A DNA stretch of 38,052 nucleotides from Aurantimonas coralicida (GTDB lineage Bacteria > Pseudomonadota > Alphaproteobacteria > Rhizobiales > Rhizobiaceae), in NCBI GenBank assembly GCA_011050685.1, contig DRFF01000196.1, forward strand, positions 1 to 38,052, in the 5' to 3' direction. Position numbers and translations under genes: made by a program. The notes under the pieces are model-generated. The model was given only the letters and a program-made list of their open reading frames with translations. It did not search any database and was not told where the DNA came from. Numbering within the stretch: the first letter of the stretch is position 1; each line of letters starts with the position of its first letter. Positions 7,943 through 16,170 of this stretch are shown in pieces.

Positions 7943-9220
7943 ATGACGATCAACGTTCTTCTCATCGGCGGCGGTGGCCGCGAACACGCGATTGCCTGGA
8001 AACTCGCGCAATCGCCCGATCTTGGGCGCCTCTACGCCGCGCCGGGCAATCCCGGCATCGCCGAGCACGCCGAGACCGTCGAACTCGACATCTTGGATCA
8101 AGCGGCCGTCGTGGCGTTCTGTCGCTCCAATGCGATCGGCCTTGTAATCGTCGGTCCCGAAGTGCCGCTCGTCGCCGGCCTCGGCGATAGCCTTGCCGCC
8201 GCCGGTATTCCGGTGTTCGGCCCCTCCGCCGCCGCGGCGCGGCTCGAGGGCTCGAAGGGCTTCACCAAGGATCTGTGCACCCTCCACGACATTCCGACGG
8301 CGCGCTACCGTCGCCTCGACGACGTGGCCGCCGCGCGCGACTATGTCCGCGACGGCGGTCTGCCGATCGTGATCAAGGCGGACGGGCTTGCCGCCGGCAA
8401 GGGCGTCACGGTCGCCGAAACGCGTCAGGACGCGCTTGCGGCCATCGACGCCTGCTTCGAGGGCGATTTCGGCGGGCCGGGCGCGGAGGTCGTCATCGAG
8501 GAGTTCCTCGAGGGCGAGGAGGCGAGCCTGTTTTGCATCTGCGATGGCGAGCGGGCGCTGTTCTTCGGCACGGCGCAGGATCACAAGCGCGCCTTCGACC
8601 GTGACCGCGGCCCGAACACAGGCGGCATGGGCGCCTATTCGCCGGCGCTGCCGATGAACGATGCGATGGTGCGCCGGGCGATGCGCGAGATCGTCGAGCC
8701 GACGCTCGCCGGGATGAAGGCGGCCGGAGCCCCGTTCCAGGGCATTCTATATGCCGGGCTGATGCTGACGGAGTCCGGTCCCAAGCTGATCGAATACAAT
8801 GTCCGCTTCGGCGATCCGGAATGCCAGGTGCTGCTGATGCGGCTGGAAAGCGACCTGCTGCCGATTCTCCTCGCCGCCGCCAGGGGCGACGTCTCGGCCG
8901 TCGTGCCGCAATGGTCGGAAGAGCGGGCCCTGACCGTGGTCATGGCCGCGGAGGGCTATCCGGGCGCCCATGCCAAGGGCACCGCGATCCGCCATTTGCC
9001 AGCGGCGAGTGAGACGACCCGGATCTTCCAGGCCGGGACGCAACGCGACGGCGACCGGCTGCTCGCCGTCGGGGGACGTGTCCTCAACGTCACCGCCACC
9101 GGTGCCAGCGTGAAGGAGGCCGCGCGCCGCGCCTATGAGGTCGTCGAAGCCGTCGAATGGGACGAGGGATTTTGGCGTTCAGACATCGGCCACCGCGCGA
9201 TCATGACCGAAAGCATCTGA
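7943..9220 (+). CDS. purD: Phosphoribosylamine--glycine ligase
   Basis: The enzyme (GARS, 425 residues) joins 5-phosphoribosylamine to glycine using ATP, the second step of purine synthesis. The N-terminal domain begins [17 protein letters not shown]. The ATP-grasp domain has [28 protein letters not shown], the signature [14 protein letters not shown] and the metal-binding [10 protein letters not shown]. The length is standard. An AGGGGCGA ribosome-binding site stands 6-8 nt before the ATG. It is monocistronic, since the next gene is a separate fadE unit with its own operator-like site. Confidence 0.97.
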   Translation: MTINVLLIGGGGREHAIAWKLAQSPDLGRLYAAPGNPGIAEHAETVELDILDQAAVVAFCRSNAIGLVIVGPEVPLVAGLGDSLAAAGIPVFGPSAAAARLEGSKGFTKDLCTLHDIPTARYRRLDDVAAARDYVRDGGLPIVIKADGLAAGKGVTVAETRQDALAAIDACFEGDFGGPGAEVVIEEFLEGEEASLFCICDGERALFFGTAQDHKRAFDRDRGPNTGGMGAYSPALPMNDAMVRRAMREIVEPTLAGMKAAGAPFQGILYAGLMLTESGPKLIEYNVRFGDPECQVLLMRLESDLLPILLAAARGDVSAVVPQWSEERALTVVMAAEGYPGAHAKGTAIRHLPAASETTRIFQAGTQRDGDRLLAVGGRVLNVTATGASVKEAARRAYEVVEAVEWDEGFWRSDIGHRAIMTESI

Positions 9221-9278
9221 AGTCTCCGTTGGGCCGGGTTTTCGGCGTTCGGAGCCGATCCCGATCGTGTCGCTGACA

Positions 9279-9297
9279 TTGACCTTTACGTAAAATG
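9279..9297. promoter_or_regulatory. Candidate operator upstream of fadE
   Basis: TTGACCTTTACGTAAAATG matches the site at 16085-16103 in 17 of 19 positions. It contains the palindrome TTTACGTAAA and a TTGAC that could be a -35 element. It lies about 90 bp before fadE. The pattern resembles operators of MerR-type (LiuR-like) regulators of acyl-CoA catabolism; the regulator is not in this window. Confidence 0.55.
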
Positions 9298-9384
9298 TAG
9301 GAAATGTCTTGGCCTGCGGGTGGGAAACCATCCGCGCGACCATACATTCCTCGTTAACCATGCGGCAAACCCCGGAGCGAAGCC

Positions 9385-11658
9385 ATGTCATTTCGTCAGG
9401 AAAAGCTGACACGGCCGATCTATCGATGGGCCAAGGGCGTCATGCCGCCGATCTCGGAAACCGAGCGGGAGGCGATCGACGCCGGCACGGTCTGGTGGGA
9501 CGGCGAACTCTTTACCGGCGATCCTGACTGGAACAAGCTGCTCGCCATGCCGCCGGCGCGGCTGTCGCCGGACGAGCAGGCGTTTCTCGACGGCCCGGTT
9601 AACGAACTCTGCGCCATGATCGACGAGTGGAAGCTCGTCTGGGAAGATCGCGACCTGCCGCCGGATGTCTGGGACTTCCTGCGCAAGAACAAGTTCTTCG
9701 GCATGATCATCCCGAAGGAATATGGCGGGCTCGGATTTTCCAATACCGCGCATTCGGAGGTGGTGCGCAAGGTCTCCTCCTGTTCGGTCGTCGCCGGTGT
9801 CACCGTGATGGTGCCGAATTCGCTCGGACCGGGCGAGTTGATGCTGCATTTCGGCACGCAGGCGCAGCGCGATTGCTGGCTGCCGCGTCTCGCCGACGGG
9901 CGCGAGATTCCGTGCTTCGGCCTGACCTCGCAGGAAGCCGGCTCCGACGCGGCGGCGATGCTCGACACCGGCATGGTCGAATATGGCGAGCATGAAGGCG
10001 AACGCGTTCTCGGCATCCGGCTGAATTTCCACAAGCGCTACATCACCCTCGGCCCGGTCGCGACGGTGATGGGCCTCGCCTTCAAGATGTTCGATCCGCA
10101 GAACCATCTCGGCAAGGGCGAGGATCTCGGCATTACGGTGGCGCTGCTGCCGACCGCGACCAAGGGTGTGCGCCACGGCGACCGGCATGTCCCGCTGCTG
10201 ACCTATTTCCAGAACGGCCCGCTCTACGGCGACGACGTGTTCATTCCGCTCGACTGGATTCTCGGCGGGCCAGACCAGATCGGCCAGGGCTGGACGATGC
10301 TGATGACGGCGCTTGCCGCCGGCCGTGGCATTTCGCTGCCCTCGCAATCCTCCGCCGCGGCTGCCATCTGCGCGCGCACCACTGGGGCCTATGCGCGGGT
10401 TCGCACCCAGTTCAACGTGCCGATCGGCATGTTCGAGGGCATCCAACAGCCGCTCGCCGACATCGCCGCCAATGCGTATCTCATCGACGCCGCCCGCCGG
10501 CTGACCGTTGCCGCGCTGGATGAAGGCCATAAGCCGTCGGTGGTGTCGGCGATCATGAAGGCGCACGCGACTTATCGCATGCGGGAATCGATCGAGCGGG
10601 CCATGGACATTCATGGCGGCAAGGCGATCATCGACGGCCCGAAGAACTATCTCGCCTCCCAGTACCGGTCGGTGCCGATCGGCATCACGGTCGAGGGCGC
10701 CAACATCCTCACCCGCAATCTGATGATCTTCGGGCAGGGGGCGATCCGCGCCCACCCCTATATGCTGAAGGAGCTGCTGGCCCTGTCCGACGAGGACGAG
10801 GACAAGGGGCTGGACGATTTCGACACGCATTTCTGGGCGCATGTCGGTCATTCGGCCAAGAACGCCCTGCGCAGCTTCGTGCGCGGCTGGACCGGCGGCC
10901 TTGCCGCCCCGGCGCCAAAGAATGCGGCCTTCACCAGCCACTGGCGGCAATTGTCGCGCTATGCCTCGGCGTTCGCGCTCCTGTCCGACCTGGCCCTGCT
11001 GACGCTGGGCGGCGCTTTGAAACGCAAGGAAATGCTGTCGGCGCGGCTCGGCGACATTCTCTCCGAACTCTATCTCCTCGGCGCCGTCCTGAAGCGCTTC
11101 GAGACCGAGGGGCGGCCGGAGGCCGACAAGCCGCTGGTCGAATACATCATGGCGAAGGGCTACAATCGCATGGCCCTTGCCTTCAACGGCGTGCTCGACA
11201 ATTTGCCGGCGCGCTGGGCGGCGATCCTGACCCGGGCGATCGCCTTTCCGCTGGGCGTGCCCTATCATGAGCCGTCGGACGAATTGACCAGCGAGGTCGC
11301 GGCGATCCTGATGCGCCCATCCTCGCAGCGCGACCGGCTGACGCCCGACCTTTATCTCGGCGAGGGACACGCCCAGCATCCGATCAAGGATCTGGAACTC
11401 GCCTTCGAACTGGTGAGCGAGGCCGCGCCGATCGAGAAGAAGCTGCGCGAGGCCAACATCCGCGATCCCGAGGAAGCGAGGGAGGCAGGCGTGATCTCCA
11501 ATGCGGAGTTCGTGCGGCTGGCGGAGGCCCAGGAGGCGGTGGACAAGGTCATCGCGGTGGACGCTTTCCCGATGGCGGAGGTCTCTCCGATCGCATCCCA
11601 ACATGATCGTCCGGCCAAAAATGGCGGCAAGGGCGAACAGCGAGAGGCAGCGGAATAA
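9385..11658 (+). CDS. fadE: Acyl-CoA dehydrogenase, FadE type
   Basis: This FAD enzyme of 757 residues performs the first beta-oxidation step, oxidising acyl-CoA to trans-2-enoyl-CoA. The length and C-terminal extension fit the large FadE class with a DUF1974-like tail rather than the 380-residue class. Seen in order are FFGMIIPKEYGGLGFSNTAHS, the FAD region FGLTSQEAGSDAAAM, TALAAGRGISLPSQS, FNVPIGMFEGIQQPLADIA, MDIHGGKAIIDGPKNYL and VEGANILTRNLMIFGQGAIR. The tail of about 45 residues is charged. GGAGCGA precedes the ATG. The stop overlaps the thiolase start (TAATG), so the two are translationally coupled. It is the first gene of the fadE-thiolase-fadJ operon. Confidence 0.93.
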   Translation: MSFRQEKLTRPIYRWAKGVMPPISETEREAIDAGTVWWDGELFTGDPDWNKLLAMPPARLSPDEQAFLDGPVNELCAMIDEWKLVWEDRDLPPDVWDFLRKNKFFGMIIPKEYGGLGFSNTAHSEVVRKVSSCSVVAGVTVMVPNSLGPGELMLHFGTQAQRDCWLPRLADGREIPCFGLTSQEAGSDAAAMLDTGMVEYGEHEGERVLGIRLNFHKRYITLGPVATVMGLAFKMFDPQNHLGKGEDLGITVALLPTATKGVRHGDRHVPLLTYFQNGPLYGDDVFIPLDWILGGPDQIGQGWTMLMTALAAGRGISLPSQSSAAAAICARTTGAYARVRTQFNVPIGMFEGIQQPLADIAANAYLIDAARRLTVAALDEGHKPSVVSAIMKAHATYRMRESIERAMDIHGGKAIIDGPKNYLASQYRSVPIGITVEGANILTRNLMIFGQGAIRAHPYMLKELLALSDEDEDKGLDDFDTHFWAHVGHSAKNALRSFVRGWTGGLAAPAPKNAAFTSHWRQLSRYASAFALLSDLALLTLGGALKRKEMLSARLGDILSELYLLGAVLKRFETEGRPEADKPLVEYIMAKGYNRMALAFNGVLDNLPARWAAILTRAIAFPLGVPYHEPSDELTSEVAAILMRPSSQRDRLTPDLYLGEGHAQHPIKDLELAFELVSEAAPIEKKLREANIRDPEEAREAGVISNAEFVRLAEAQEAVDKVIAVDAFPMAEVSPIASQHDRPAKNGGKGEQREAAE

Positions 11659-12941
11659 TGGCAAAAGCGGTCTATCTCGTCGACGGCGCCCGCACCCCCT
11701 TCATCAAGGCACGCGGCAAGCCGGGTCCGTTCTCGCCCGTCGACCTCGCGGTCCAGTGCGGCCGGCCGCTGTTGATGCGGCAGAGCTTTGCGGCGGATGC
11801 GATCGATCTGGTCATCCTTGGCTGCGTCAATGTCGTCGCCGACGAGATGAACCCCGCGCGCGTCGCGGCCTTGCGTCTGGGCCTCAAGGATGAAATTCCG
11901 GCCTTCACGGTCCAGATCAATTGCGGCTCCGGCATGCAGTCGATCGACACGGCGTTTCGCTATATCGAGCGCGGTACGGCCGACATCGTACTGGCCGGCG
12001 GGGCCGAAGCGCTGAGCCATTCGCCGCTCGTCCTCAGGCGGGGCGCCGTCGACTGGTTCGCGGCGCTCAACGGCGCCCGCTCCACGACCGACCGGCTGAA
12101 GGCCTTCACCGGTTTGCGGCCGGAGTTCCTCAAGCCGGTCATCGGGCTGGAGCGCGGTCTCACCGACCCGATCACCAATCTCAATATGGGCCAGACCGCC
12201 GAAGTGCTGGCCCATCTCTTCGACGTGTCCCGGCGCGAGGCGGACGCTTATGCTGCCGAAAGCCACAACCGGCTGGCCAATGCCACCAAGCAGGGCTGGC
12301 TGAAGGACGAGATGCTGCCGGCCTTCTCCCGCGACGGCGAGGTCTTCGATCACGATGACGGGGTGCGGCCGGACTCCTCCGCCGCGTCCCTCGCCAAGCT
12401 GAAGCCGGTCTTCGAACGGCCTTACGGCAAGGTGACGGCCGGCAATTCCTCGCAGATCACCGATGGCGCGTCCTGGGTCGTGCTGGCCTCGGAAGAGGCG
12501 GTCGAACGGCACGGCATGACGCCGCTGGCGCGCATCGTCGATTCAGAATGGGGCGGGCTCGACCCGTCGATCATGGGCCTCGGCCCGGTGGTGTCGACGG
12601 CGCCGATCCTGAAGCGACAGAACATGACCGTGTCCGACGTCGATCTGTGGGAGCTGAACGAGGCCTTCGCGACCCAGGTGCTGGCCTGCCTCGCCGCCTT
12701 CGACGACGCGAATCTGGTCGATCCGGTGCTGGGCCTGGAAGGCCGTGGCGGCCGGATCGATCACGCCAACATCAATGTCGACGGCGGCGCGATCTCGCTT
12801 GGCCATCCGGTCGGTACCAGCGGCAATCGCATCACCCTGCATCTGGCCAACGCCATGCGGCGGCTCGGCCGCAAGCGCGGCATCGCGACCGAATGTATCG
12901 GCGGCGGGCTCGGCGGCGCGATGCTGCTGGAAGCCGCCTGA
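11658..12941 (+). CDS. Acetyl-CoA C-acyltransferase (thiolase)
   Basis: A 427-residue thiolase that cleaves 3-ketoacyl-CoA to acetyl-CoA and a shortened acyl-CoA. The nucleophilic Cys89 lies in QINCGSGMQSID. The active-site His is in GAISLGHPVGTSGNR, and the second Cys in ECIGGGLGGAMLLE. ELNEAFATQVLAC is the usual NEAFA box. Its place between fadE and fadJ makes it the beta-oxidation thiolase (FadI/FadA role) rather than a biosynthetic acetoacetyl-CoA thiolase. Its ATG shares a base with the fadE stop. A 124-bp gap with two hairpins separates it from fadJ. Confidence 0.92.
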   Translation: MAKAVYLVDGARTPFIKARGKPGPFSPVDLAVQCGRPLLMRQSFAADAIDLVILGCVNVVADEMNPARVAALRLGLKDEIPAFTVQINCGSGMQSIDTAFRYIERGTADIVLAGGAEALSHSPLVLRRGAVDWFAALNGARSTTDRLKAFTGLRPEFLKPVIGLERGLTDPITNLNMGQTAEVLAHLFDVSRREADAYAAESHNRLANATKQGWLKDEMLPAFSRDGEVFDHDDGVRPDSSAASLAKLKPVFERPYGKVTAGNSSQITDGASWVVLASEEAVERHGMTPLARIVDSEWGGLDPSIMGLGPVVSTAPILKRQNMTVSDVDLWELNEAFATQVLACLAAFDDANLVDPVLGLEGRGGRIDHANINVDGGAISLGHPVGTSGNRITLHLANAMRRLGRKRGIATECIGGGLGGAMLLEAA

Positions 12942-12960
12942 GCGCGCGACGAGACACCAT

Positions 12961-13037
12961 GCCGGCGCGGGACTTCGCGCCGGCTGTTCGCCCGAAACCC
13001 CATTCGGCGCCGCGAGGTCCCAAACTCTTCGCGGCGC
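12961..13037 (+). promoter_or_regulatory. Two hairpins between thiolase gene and fadJ
   Basis: GCCGGCGCG (12961-12969) pairs perfectly with CGCGCCGGC (12976-12984), and GCGCCGCGA (13007-13015) with TCGCGGCGC (13029-13037). Neither has a T run. They could be mRNA-processing or stabilising structures that set the ratio of fadJ to the upstream genes. Confidence 0.45.
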
Positions 13038-13065
13038 GTTCCGACAAGAAGACGAGATCAGAACC

Positions 13066-15186
13066 ATGGGCAGAATGCTGAACGCACTTTCCGATCGCGC
13101 CCTCGAACTCGGGCCGGCACGCGCGGCCGAGCAGCACGGTAACTGGCGGGCCGCCACGGACGAGAATTACGTCTACTGGCTGGTGCTCGACCGGCCGGGC
13201 AAGGCGGTCAACACCATCGACCGGAGCGTTATCGAGGAGCTGTCGCAGCACGTCGACAGGATCATCGACCAGAAGCCCTCGGCCGTGGTGATCCGTTCGG
13301 CGAAGCCTTCCGGCTTCGCCGCCGGTGCCGACATCCAGCAATTCGCCGGCGCTTCGACCGGGGAGATCCGCGGCATGCTGAAGGAGGCACATCTGGTCCT
13401 CGACCGCCTGGCCAAGGTCCAGGCGAAGACGATCGCGGTGATCAACGGTCACTGCCTCGGCGCCGGGCTCGAATTGGCACTGGCCTGCGACCTTCGGATT
13501 GCGGTCTCCGACGCCAGCCTGGGCTTTCCGGAAGTAATGCTCGGCCTGCATCCTGGCCTAGGCGGCAGCTATCGTTCGACAGCGATCGCCGACCCGCTGG
13601 AGGCGATGACAATGATGCTGACCGGCAAATCGGTCACCGCGAAGAAGGCCAAGGCGATCGGCCTCGTCGACGCGGTGGTCGAGGAGCGGCATGTCGGGGC
13701 GGCCGTGCAGGCGGCGCTCTATAACGAGCTCAAGACCGCTGGGGGCGGCTTCAAGACCCAGGCCTTCTCGTTGCGCCCGGCCCGCGCGCTGGCGGCGAGC
13801 CAGATGCGCAAGAAGACGGCGGAGAAGGCCGCCAAGACGCATTATCCGGCGCCGCACCGGCTGATCGACCTGTGGGAAGCCCATGGCGGCAGTGCCAAGG
13901 CGATGCAGGATGCGGAGATCGACAGCTTCGCCGAACTGATCGAGACCGATACCGCCCAGAACCTCGTCCGGGTGTTCTTCCTGCGCGAGACGATGCGCGG
14001 GCTGAAGCAGGGCGATTCGGCGATCAGAAACGTCCATGTCATCGGCGCCGGAGCGATGGGCGGCGACATCGCCGCCTGGGCCGCGCGCGAGGGTTTTCAC
14101 GTGACGCTCGGCGATGTCGCGACCCAACCGATCGGCAAGGCGATCCGCGCCGCCACGAAAATGTTGAAGGCGACGCTCAAGGATCCGTTGAAGGTCCGCG
14201 ACGCGCTGGATCGACTGACGCCGGACCCGGCCGGTCTCGGCATTGCCCGCGCCGACATCGTCATCGAGGCGGCACCCGAAAAGCTGGAGTTGAAGCGAAA
14301 GATTTACGCTGACATCGAACCGAGGTTGAAAGAGGGGGCGTTGCTCGCGACCAATACCTCCGCGCTGCCGCTGGCGGACCTCGCCGAGGGCCTCGCAGAC
14401 CCCTCTCGCCTCGTCGGCTTGCACTTCTTCAACCCGGTCTCCCGAATGCAGCTCGTCGAGATCGTCAGCCACGACAGGATCAGTCCCGAGACCGCACGCC
14501 GGGCCACCGCCTTCGCTGTCGAGTTATCGCGCCTGCCGGCTCCGGTAGCCTCGGCGCCGGGCTTCCTCGTCAACCGCGCGCTGACGCCGTACATGGCCGA
14601 GGCGTTGATCATGGTGGACGAGGGCATCCCCAAGGAGCGGATCGATCGCATCGCCGAGGAATTCGGCATGCCCATGGGGCCGGTGGAACTGGCCGATCAG
14701 GTTGGACTCGATATCGCTGTCGAGGTTTCCGCCTCGCTACGCGAACGGCTGGACAGCGACTTTCCGGAAACGCCGGACTGGCTGGAGAAGATGGTCGCGG
14801 ACGGCACGCTCGGCCGCAAGACCGGCGGCGGACTCTACGAGTACGACTCCGACGGCAAGCCCAAGAAGCAGCCGGTCGACGCGCTGCCGGATTCGGCCAA
14901 GGGCGACCCGGATATTCTCGACCGGCTGATCCTGCCGATGCTGAACGCGGTCGTCGCGTGCCTGCGCGAGGGCGTCGTCGAGAGCGAGGATGTTGCCGAC
15001 GGGGCGATGATCTTCGGCACCGGCTTCGCGCCGTTCCGGGGTGGGCCTATCCACTACGCCAAGAAGCGCGGCGTCGATGAGATCGTCGCCAAGCTGAACG
15101 CGCTGGCGGACAAACACGGCGCTCGTTTCAAGCCCGATGCGGGATGGGACCGCCTGAAGGAAAAATCCACCGCTGCTACAGGCTGA
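13066..15186 (+). CDS. fadJ: Enoyl-CoA hydratase / 3-hydroxyacyl-CoA dehydrogenase fusion
   Basis: A bifunctional 706-residue protein catalysing steps two and three of beta-oxidation. The crotonase domain (about 25-220) has FAAGADIQQF and GLELALACDLRIA, with both general-acid/base glutamates (GLELA and FPEVMLGLHPGLGGS). The NAD domain has the Rossmann motif VHVIGAGAMGGDIAAWAA, then NTSALPLADLA and the catalytic-His region GLHFFNPVSRMQLVEI. The C-terminal domains have APGFLVNRALTPYMAEA and LGRKTGGGLYEY. The frame is open much further upstream, into the thiolase gene, but the first family-like residues follow the ATG at 13066; the ATG at 13075 is an alternative. The gene ends overlapping the FAH-family gene tail to tail by 11 bp. 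Confidence 0.93.
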   Translation: MGRMLNALSDRALELGPARAAEQHGNWRAATDENYVYWLVLDRPGKAVNTIDRSVIEELSQHVDRIIDQKPSAVVIRSAKPSGFAAGADIQQFAGASTGEIRGMLKEAHLVLDRLAKVQAKTIAVINGHCLGAGLELALACDLRIAVSDASLGFPEVMLGLHPGLGGSYRSTAIADPLEAMTMMLTGKSVTAKKAKAIGLVDAVVEERHVGAAVQAALYNELKTAGGGFKTQAFSLRPARALAASQMRKKTAEKAAKTHYPAPHRLIDLWEAHGGSAKAMQDAEIDSFAELIETDTAQNLVRVFFLRETMRGLKQGDSAIRNVHVIGAGAMGGDIAAWAAREGFHVTLGDVATQPIGKAIRAATKMLKATLKDPLKVRDALDRLTPDPAGLGIARADIVIEAAPEKLELKRKIYADIEPRLKEGALLATNTSALPLADLAEGLADPSRLVGLHFFNPVSRMQLVEIVSHDRISPETARRATAFAVELSRLPAPVASAPGFLVNRALTPYMAEALIMVDEGIPKERIDRIAEEFGMPMGPVELADQVGLDIAVEVSASLRERLDSDFPETPDWLEKMVADGTLGRKTGGGLYEYDSDGKPKKQPVDALPDSAKGDPDILDRLILPMLNAVVACLREGVVESEDVADGAMIFGTGFAPFRGGPIHYAKKRGVDEIVAKLNALADKHGARFKPDAGWDRLKEKSTAATG

Positions 15187-16018
15187 CGCAGATGGAATCC
15201 TGCGACCCGAGCCCGGTGCCGCCGAGCGTCACCCGGTCGCCGGACTTCAGGAAACGTGGCGGGTCGTAGGAAAGTCCGACGCCGCCGGGCGTTCCGGTCA
15301 GGATCACGTCGCCGGGCTCGAGCCGCATGAAGCGCGAGATGTAGGAGATGAGATACGGCACCTTGAAGATCATGTCCGCCGTATTACCCGACTGCTGGCG
15401 CTCGCCATTGACGTCGAGCCAAAGGTCGATCTCCCCGTAATCGGGCAATTGGTCGGGTGGGATCAGCCACGGGCCAAGCGGGGCGAAGGTGTCGTGCGAC
15501 TTGCCCTTCGACCACTGGCCCCCGCGCTGGAGCTGGAAACTGCGCTCGGTGACGTCGTTGCAGAGCGTAAAGCCCGCGACGTGCCGGATCGCATCCTCGA
15601 CGGTGACATATTTTGCCCTGCGGCCGATCACCACGGCGAGTTCCACGCCCCAGTCGACCCGGGTGGAAAGCTTGGGCAACTCGATCGGATCGGTGGGTCC
15701 GCAGGCCGCCGTCGCCGCCTTCAGGAAGATCGTCGGCTCCGGATTGACCTTGAAGCCCGCAAGGCTGGCGCTGTCGTGATAGTTTGGCCCGATACCAACG
15801 ATCTTGCCGATCTTCTGGACGGGACGGCACAAGCGAACCCCTTCGGGCACGAGCGGCAGCGAGGCGGGGTCGAGATGCCCGCAGGCAGCAAGTTCGTCGG
15901 GGTCCAGGGAGGCTCCGGATAACGATGAAACATGCTCGGAAAGGTCGCGAATGCGGTTGTCGTCGTCAATCAAGCCCGGCCGCTCGGAACCGCGGTGGCC
16001 AAAGCGTACAAACCGCAT
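15176..16018 (-). CDS. Fumarylacetoacetate hydrolase (FAH) family protein
   Basis: This is a 280-residue member of the FAH/FAHD family of divalent-metal hydrolases, decarboxylases and isomerases acting on 2-keto or beta-diketo acids. The core shows KIVGIGPNYHDSA, EPTIFLKA, VDWGVELAVVIGRRA, LCNDVTERSFQ and GDVILTGTPGGVG. The start is fixed by GGAGG (minus strand, 16025-16029) ahead of the ATG; an upstream in-frame start at 16033 would overlap it. The first metal glutamate, usually in DxExELxxVIG, is Gly124 here, while Glu126 and Asp155 remain. The exact substrate is unknown. It is divergent from the acyl-CoA dehydrogenase gene and may share its regulatory region, which points to acid or ring-cleavage catabolism. 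Confidence 0.85.
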   Translation of the reverse strand: MRFVRFGHRGSERPGLIDDDNRIRDLSEHVSSLSGASLDPDELAACGHLDPASLPLVPEGVRLCRPVQKIGKIVGIGPNYHDSASLAGFKVNPEPTIFLKAATAACGPTDPIELPKLSTRVDWGVELAVVIGRRAKYVTVEDAIRHVAGFTLCNDVTERSFQLQRGGQWSKGKSHDTFAPLGPWLIPPDQLPDYGEIDLWLDVNGERQQSGNTADMIFKVPYLISYISRFMRLEPGDVILTGTPGGVGLSYDPPRFLKSGDRVTLGGTGLGSQDSICVSL

Positions 16019-16084
16019 CAATTTCCTCCCCAATACTGTTACATTAGAAATGGTCGAGACCGGGGTTCGGTTCCTTGCGTTGAG

Positions 16085-16103
16085 TTGACTTTTACGTAAG
16101 ATG
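16085..16103. promoter_or_regulatory. Candidate operator between FAH and acyl-CoA dehydrogenase genes
   Basis: TTGACTTTTACGTAAGATG is the second copy of the site at 9279-9297 (17 of 19 identical). It is 67 bp upstream of the FAH-family start and 68 bp upstream of the acyl-CoA dehydrogenase start, so it could control both divergent genes. Confidence 0.55.
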
Positions 16104-16170
16104 CGGGTCGGTAGAATTGCTTGTTATGCGGTGATTGTCTGCTCCAACGGCCGTTTTTGAAGGAGATGTC

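Noticed and set aside
9388-11664. 758-codon open frame on the minus strand opposite fadE
   Set aside because: It mirrors fadE codon for codon, as expected in high-GC DNA, has Arg/His-rich composition and no recognisable domain or ribosome-binding site.
12745-13065. N-terminal extension of fadJ into the thiolase gene
   Set aside because: The region is out-of-frame thiolase coding sequence plus hairpins; the FadJ-like sequence begins after 13066.
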